Positions 6,332 through 9,986 of a stretch of DNA of 9,986 nucleotides are shown here, in pieces (position 1 is the stretch's first letter; every line of letters begins with the position of its first letter). The stretch is from Kiritimatiellia bacterium. GTDB lineage: Bacteria > Verrucomicrobiota > Kiritimatiellia > RFP12 > UBA1067. The notes under the pieces were generated by a model. The model saw nothing but the letters and a program-made list of their open reading frames with translations. It was not told the DNA's origin and did no database searches. The translations under genes were made by a program, and so were the position numbers. The stretch is from NCBI GenBank assembly GCA_017547265.1, contig JAFYQC010000249.1:1-9986 (forward strand). Direction: 5' to 3'.

Positions 6332-9300
6332 ATGGAAGACAACAGCAAGAACCGGGTCGTCCGCTGGACGCAGAAGCTACTTGATCTCTCGCTCCGCAAC
6401 CGCCTGCTCAATGCACGCGATTCGAAGCAGATACTGCCCCTCGCCGTCGACGACGTGGCATCGCTCGAAGACCGGCTTTCGGCCGACCAAGCCGTCGCCG
6501 TGGAGCCGTCCGATTCCCAATCGCGCTCCGCGGGCGCACTCCGCTCTACGCTTGCGGCAGATGACATGCTACGCCGTCTCAAGGAGATATTCCGTCTCGC
6601 AAAGACCGACCTTGAGGAAAGCGGCGTAAACGCGCTCTACCTCGCGCTTGGCTTTTTGAGGTGGCGGCCGAAGGGCGCGAATGCCAAGGAGTGCCGCGCA
6701 CCAATCCTCTTGATGCCCGTGCAGATGACGCGGAAGAACGTCCGCGAGGGATATACTGTCTCCCGCCTTGACGACGACACGATGCTCAATGCGACGCTCG
6801 TCGAGTTTCTCCGCGCAGAGTTTGGAATTTCCGTTCAGGGGCTTGACCCTCTTCCAGAAGACGACTCTGGTGTAGACGTTTCCAAGGTCTTTGCCACATT
6901 CCGCGAGGCGGTGAAGGGCATGGAGGACTGGGACATCGAGGAGGATGCCGCGATCGGCAACTTCTCGTTCGGCAAGTTCGTGATGTGGAAGGATCTTACT
7001 GCCCGCGCCGATCAGCTTGGCAGCCATCCCTTTGTCTCGCACCTTATGAAAGGCGGCGGCGACTATGACGACGGCGTTGAGGTCTTCCCGCCTGAGGAAA
7101 TCGCCTCGCACATCAAGTACGGCGAACTGTTCACGCCGCTTTCGGCCGACTCATCCCAGCTCGCGGCAGTCCTATATTCTGCGATGGGAAAGTCGTTTGT
7201 CCTCCACGGGCCGCCCGGCACCGGCAAATCGCAGACGATAACCAACCTCATCGCGCATAACCTCGCGCTTGGCCGTAGGGTGCTTTTCGTCTCCGAGAAG
7301 AAGGCCGCTCTCGATGTCGTCCACCGCCGTCTCTCGTCAGTGGGCCTTAAGCCGTTTTGCCTCGAGCTCCACTCGAACAAGTCCGGCAAGACCGAAGTCC
7401 TCGCCCAGTTCAAGGAGGCGCTTGACTACATTGACAAGGGTACGCCCAACGAGTGGCAGAAGACAGTCGATCAGATTTCCAACTATCGCTCCGCCCTCGA
7501 TGCTCCGATTGCCGCGCTCCACAAGCGGCAAAACAACGGACTGACCGCCTATGACTGCTTTGCGGAGAAGATCGCCGGCGGCGCAAAGACCTTCCCGCTC
7601 GCCGGCGGGAAGGTGTGCGACTGGAGCGAGAAGGACGTCTCCGATATACGCGAACTCGTGCTTCGCGCCGCGGCTGACTGGCGCGGCACGACGGCAGACG
7701 CCGTAAAAGCACTCATTCCCGTCGCGACCTTCGCGTGGAACCCCGGCGCAGAGGAGGATATGCGCGGCAAACTTGCCGCGCTCCGCGCCAAGGGTAGCTT
7801 TGCACGAGGCATGTCCGTGCTGTTTGGCGGAGGCGGAGCTCTCAGGTATGGTCCAGGTCTTGTCGGGCGCTTCGAGGGCTTTGGCGGCGCATTTGCCGCG
7901 AAGCTTGATGCCGCGATTGCAGCTATGGGAGAGTCGCGCGGCGTAATGCGCTACCGCGAGTCTGCGGGTGAAGTCGCGAAGAGGATCGGCCTTGGCTTCG
8001 CAAATGCGCTTGCGTCGGGTGACGTCGATCCCGAGCAGGCGGGCGAGTCGTTTGACCGTTCGCTCGCGTCTGCAACGCTCTGCGAGATACTTCGCACTGA
8101 GTCTGCGCTCGCCTCGTTTGCGGGGCTGAAGCGCGAGGAGCAGATAATCGAGTTCCGTCGCCTCGACGCGGAATACGCCGAGCTCGTTAAGCATGCCGTT
8201 CGCGCTAAGCTTGCGGCACTTCTCCCGTCAGGGCGCCTCGGCGACTGCCCCGATGGATGCGAACTTGGAATCGTCCGCCGCGAGTGCGCTAAGAAGTCGC
8301 GCCAGAAGCCGATACGTCGCTTGCTCGCGGAGGCGCGCGGGATCATCGGGCGCATAAAGCCGTGCTTCCTTATGAGCCCCTTGTCGGTCGCGCAGTATCT
8401 CCCTGCTGAATCTACCTTTGACTTGGTCGTCTTCGACGAGGCATCGCAGATACCAGTGTGGGACGCAATCGGCGTTATTGCGCGCGCTAAGCAGTGCGTT
8501 GTCGTTGGAGACCCAAAGCAGATGCCACCGACAAACTTCTTCCAGAAGGGCGAGACCGGAGACGACGAGGACGAGTCGGAGGATCTCGAGAGCATTCTCG
8601 ACGAATGCCTTGCCGCGGGCCTCAGTTCCGCGTATCTTAGCTGGCACTACCGTAGTCGCCACGAGTCGCTTATTGCATTCTCGAACCACCACTACTACGG
8701 TGACCGACTTTGCACGTTCCCCGCGGCGAAAACGACGCCGCGCCTCGGTGTCGCGTGGCACTTTGTCGAGAACGGAGTTTACGACGCGAAGGCGAGCCGT
8801 ACAAACAGGGCAGAGGCAGAGGCGCTTGTCGACTACGTATTCTCGCGTCTTGCAGATCCCTCGCAGAAGCGCCGCAGCGCTGGTGTCGTTACTTTCTCGA
8901 TGGCGCAGAAGAACCTTATCGAAGACATCTTCGAGGAACGCCGCGCGGCAAATCCGAAGTACGAGGACTACTTTGCGGATGGCGGCGAGGAACCGTTCTT
9001 TGTGAAGAACCTCGAGAACGTCCAGGGCGACGAGCGCGACGTCATACTCTTCTCTGTCGGTTACGCTAAGGGCCCCGACGGCAAGTTCCTCATGAACTTC
9101 GGCCCTCTCAACCGCTCCGGCGGCGAGCGTCGACTCAATGTCGCCGTTACACGCGCTAAGGAACAGGTCGTAGTGTTCGCGTCGTGCAAGGGTGCGGAGA
9201 TTGATCTTTCGCGCACGCAGGCAGTTGGCGCCGCGCATCTGCGGGCTTTCCTCGAATACGCCGAGCGTGGCGGAATCGCCTCGGCTGCAGACGCTGCAGA

Positions 9301-9889
9301 AAGACGGCGCGACAGGTTCGCGGACGAGGTGGCGGCGTTCCTTGCCGAGCACGGCTTCGCCGTTGAGCGCGATGTCGGCTGTTCCGGCTTCCGTGTTGAC
9401 GTCGGCGTCAGGGATCCCGCGCGCAAGGACGGTTATCTCGCGGCGGTTGAGTGCGACGGCGATTCTTACGCGTCTGCGCTTACGGTGCGAGACCGCGACG
9501 AACTGAGGGGGTCTGTTCTCCGTTCGCTCGGGTGGAACACGGTTCACGTGTGGTCTGCGGACTGGGCTCTTGACCGCGCGCGCGGCGAAGAGCGGCTTCT
9601 CAAGGAACTTGAGGAGATTCGTCGTTCGCCCGACGGGGTTCTCCCTGCACCGAAGTTCACGCCAGAGGTGACGTTCCCGCGTCGCCGCTCTGCGTCCGCG
9701 GCGGAAGTGCCGCGCACAGACCTCGACAAAGTGTCGAATGACGAACTTCGTGCGAAGATGGCCGAGGTGGAGAAGGACCTTGGCGCCTGCGAGCCCGATA
9801 CGCTCTACCGCGAGACGGCGCGTAGGTTCGGCTACAAGACGCTCTCCCCGAAGGCGCGGCAGCGGCTTGAGGGCGTCAGGCGGTTTTAA
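6332..9889 (+). CDS. DUF4011 superfamily 1 helicase fused to a Vsr/MTES_1575-like endonuclease
   Basis: A 1,185-residue cytoplasmic protein. The ATG at 6332 is preferred to that at 6326 because a perfect -10 box ends at 6323; neither has a Shine-Dalgarno site. Residues 12-27 (W..KLLDLSLRNRLLN) mark the DUF4011 N-terminal domain. Superfamily 1 helicase motifs follow: Walker A GPPGTGKS at 293-300, Walker B FDEAS with DE at 702-703 and GDPKQMPP after it, WHYRSRHE at 771-778, ENVQGDERD at 895-903, and LNVAVTRAKE at 935-944. Residues about 985-1090 are a PD-(D/E)xK-type nuclease with Asp1023 (FRVDV) and Glu1040/Asp1042 (VECDG), then RDRDELR. The last 55 residues resemble the DUF3320-like helical tail. 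Family members are often 1,400-2,000 residues, so this is a compact form. The same architecture is, as I recall, reported as a single-gene antiphage system (Hhe). Domain calls are firm; the defence role is inferred. Confidence 0.96.
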   Translation: MEDNSKNRVVRWTQKLLDLSLRNRLLNARDSKQILPLAVDDVASLEDRLSADQAVAVEPSDSQSRSAGALRSTLAADDMLRRLKEIFRLAKTDLEESGVNALYLALGFLRWRPKGANAKECRAPILLMPVQMTRKNVREGYTVSRLDDDTMLNATLVEFLRAEFGISVQGLDPLPEDDSGVDVSKVFATFREAVKGMEDWDIEEDAAIGNFSFGKFVMWKDLTARADQLGSHPFVSHLMKGGGDYDDGVEVFPPEEIASHIKYGELFTPLSADSSQLAAVLYSAMGKSFVLHGPPGTGKSQTITNLIAHNLALGRRVLFVSEKKAALDVVHRRLSSVGLKPFCLELHSNKSGKTEVLAQFKEALDYIDKGTPNEWQKTVDQISNYRSALDAPIAALHKRQNNGLTAYDCFAEKIAGGAKTFPLAGGKVCDWSEKDVSDIRELVLRAAADWRGTTADAVKALIPVATFAWNPGAEEDMRGKLAALRAKGSFARGMSVLFGGGGALRYGPGLVGRFEGFGGAFAAKLDAAIAAMGESRGVMRYRESAGEVAKRIGLGFANALASGDVDPEQAGESFDRSLASATLCEILRTESALASFAGLKREEQIIEFRRLDAEYAELVKHAVRAKLAALLPSGRLGDCPDGCELGIVRRECAKKSRQKPIRRLLAEARGIIGRIKPCFLMSPLSVAQYLPAESTFDLVVFDEASQIPVWDAIGVIARAKQCVVVGDPKQMPPTNFFQKGETGDDEDESEDLESILDECLAAGLSSAYLSWHYRSRHESLIAFSNHHYYGDRLCTFPAAKTTPRLGVAWHFVENGVYDAKASRTNRAEAEALVDYVFSRLADPSQKRRSAGVVTFSMAQKNLIEDIFEERRAANPKYEDYFADGGEEPFFVKNLENVQGDERDVILFSVGYAKGPDGKFLMNFGPLNRSGGERRLNVAVTRAKEQVVVFASCKGAEIDLSRTQAVGAAHLRAFLEYAERGGIASAADAAERRRDRFADEVAAFLAEHGFAVERDVGCSGFRVDVGVRDPARKDGYLAAVECDGDSYASALTVRDRDELRGSVLRSLGWNTVHVWSADWALDRARGEERLLKELEEIRRSPDGVLPAPKFTPEVTFPRRRSASAAEVPRTDLDKVSNDELRAKMAEVEKDLGACEPDTLYRETARRFGYKTLSPKARQRLEGVRRF

Positions 9890-9921
9890 TATTTTCCAAG
9901 TTTGCATTGCTCGGCGGCGTC

Positions 9922-9982
9922 CGAAGGCTCCTCCTCGGGGAGCCCTCGGCGAATACGCCGAATCCCCTCGCTCGGACCTTCG
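9922..9982. other. GC-rich hairpin cluster after the helicase gene
   Basis: Two stems stand side by side: ggctcc (9926-9931) with ggagcc (9939-9944), and tcggcg (9946-9951) with cgccga (9956-9961). An outer pair, cgaagg (9922-9927) with ccttcg (9977-9982), could enclose them, sharing two bases with the first stem. No T-run follows on either strand, so this is not a standard intrinsic terminator. It may be a repeated palindromic element or a Rho-independent-like end signal cut by the window edge. The 97 bases from 9890 to the end hold no gene I can support. Confidence 0.4.
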
Positions 9983-9986
9983 CTCC

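Noticed and set aside
8228..9907. A 559-residue open frame on the minus strand opposite the helicase gene
   Set aside because: The plus strand there carries the helicase and nuclease motifs. The minus frame is Arg/Ala-rich without recognisable domains and is a by-product of GC-rich codon use.

Overview
The window looks like part of a chromosome from an uncultured, Gram-negative-type bacterium. The exported proteins are rich in Thr-Asn pairs and beta-sandwich sequence, and one carries an EF-hand loop. A palindrome built from 9-base units is also present. From memory this style resembles the Kiritimatiellota/Verrucomicrobiota side of the PVC group, but no taxonomic marker gene is present, so this is inference only.

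The left part (bases 2-5514) is a run of five plus-strand genes with short gaps or overlaps. First comes the 3' end of a secreted protein with an EF-hand calcium-binding loop. Next is an 869-residue exported protein with two N-terminal hydrophobic segments, a long beta-rich body, a DPFGL motif like the one preceding RHS-type toxin tips, and a C-terminal domain that reads as an NlpC/P60/CHAP-type cysteine peptidase or amidase (Cys763, His829). Three smaller genes follow at once, each with a signal peptide; the last two are diverged paralogues. This order (large exported protein, DPxGL-like junction, peptidoglycan-type hydrolase tip, array of small exported proteins) is what a polymorphic toxin with periplasmic immunity proteins would look like. 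That is my main hypothesis. In support, GC content falls inside the large gene near the DPFGL motif (111/180 before it, 83/180 after it by hand count).

A 27-base inverted repeat with a nested hairpin (773-860) sits in frame in the large gene, between its membrane anchor and its folded body.

The right part (5585-9889) is a divergent pair with higher GC. On the minus strand is a UPF0126/TRIC-type membrane protein with a good ribosome binding site. On the plus strand is a 1,185-residue DUF4011 superfamily 1 helicase fused to a Vsr/MTES_1575-like nuclease, a plausible single-gene phage-defence protein. Each has an extended -10 promoter box in the short gap between them. The helicase's box lies so close to its start codon that its mRNA is probably leaderless. 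The window ends in GC-rich hairpins (9922-9982). No rRNA, tRNA, CRISPR array or transposase was seen.
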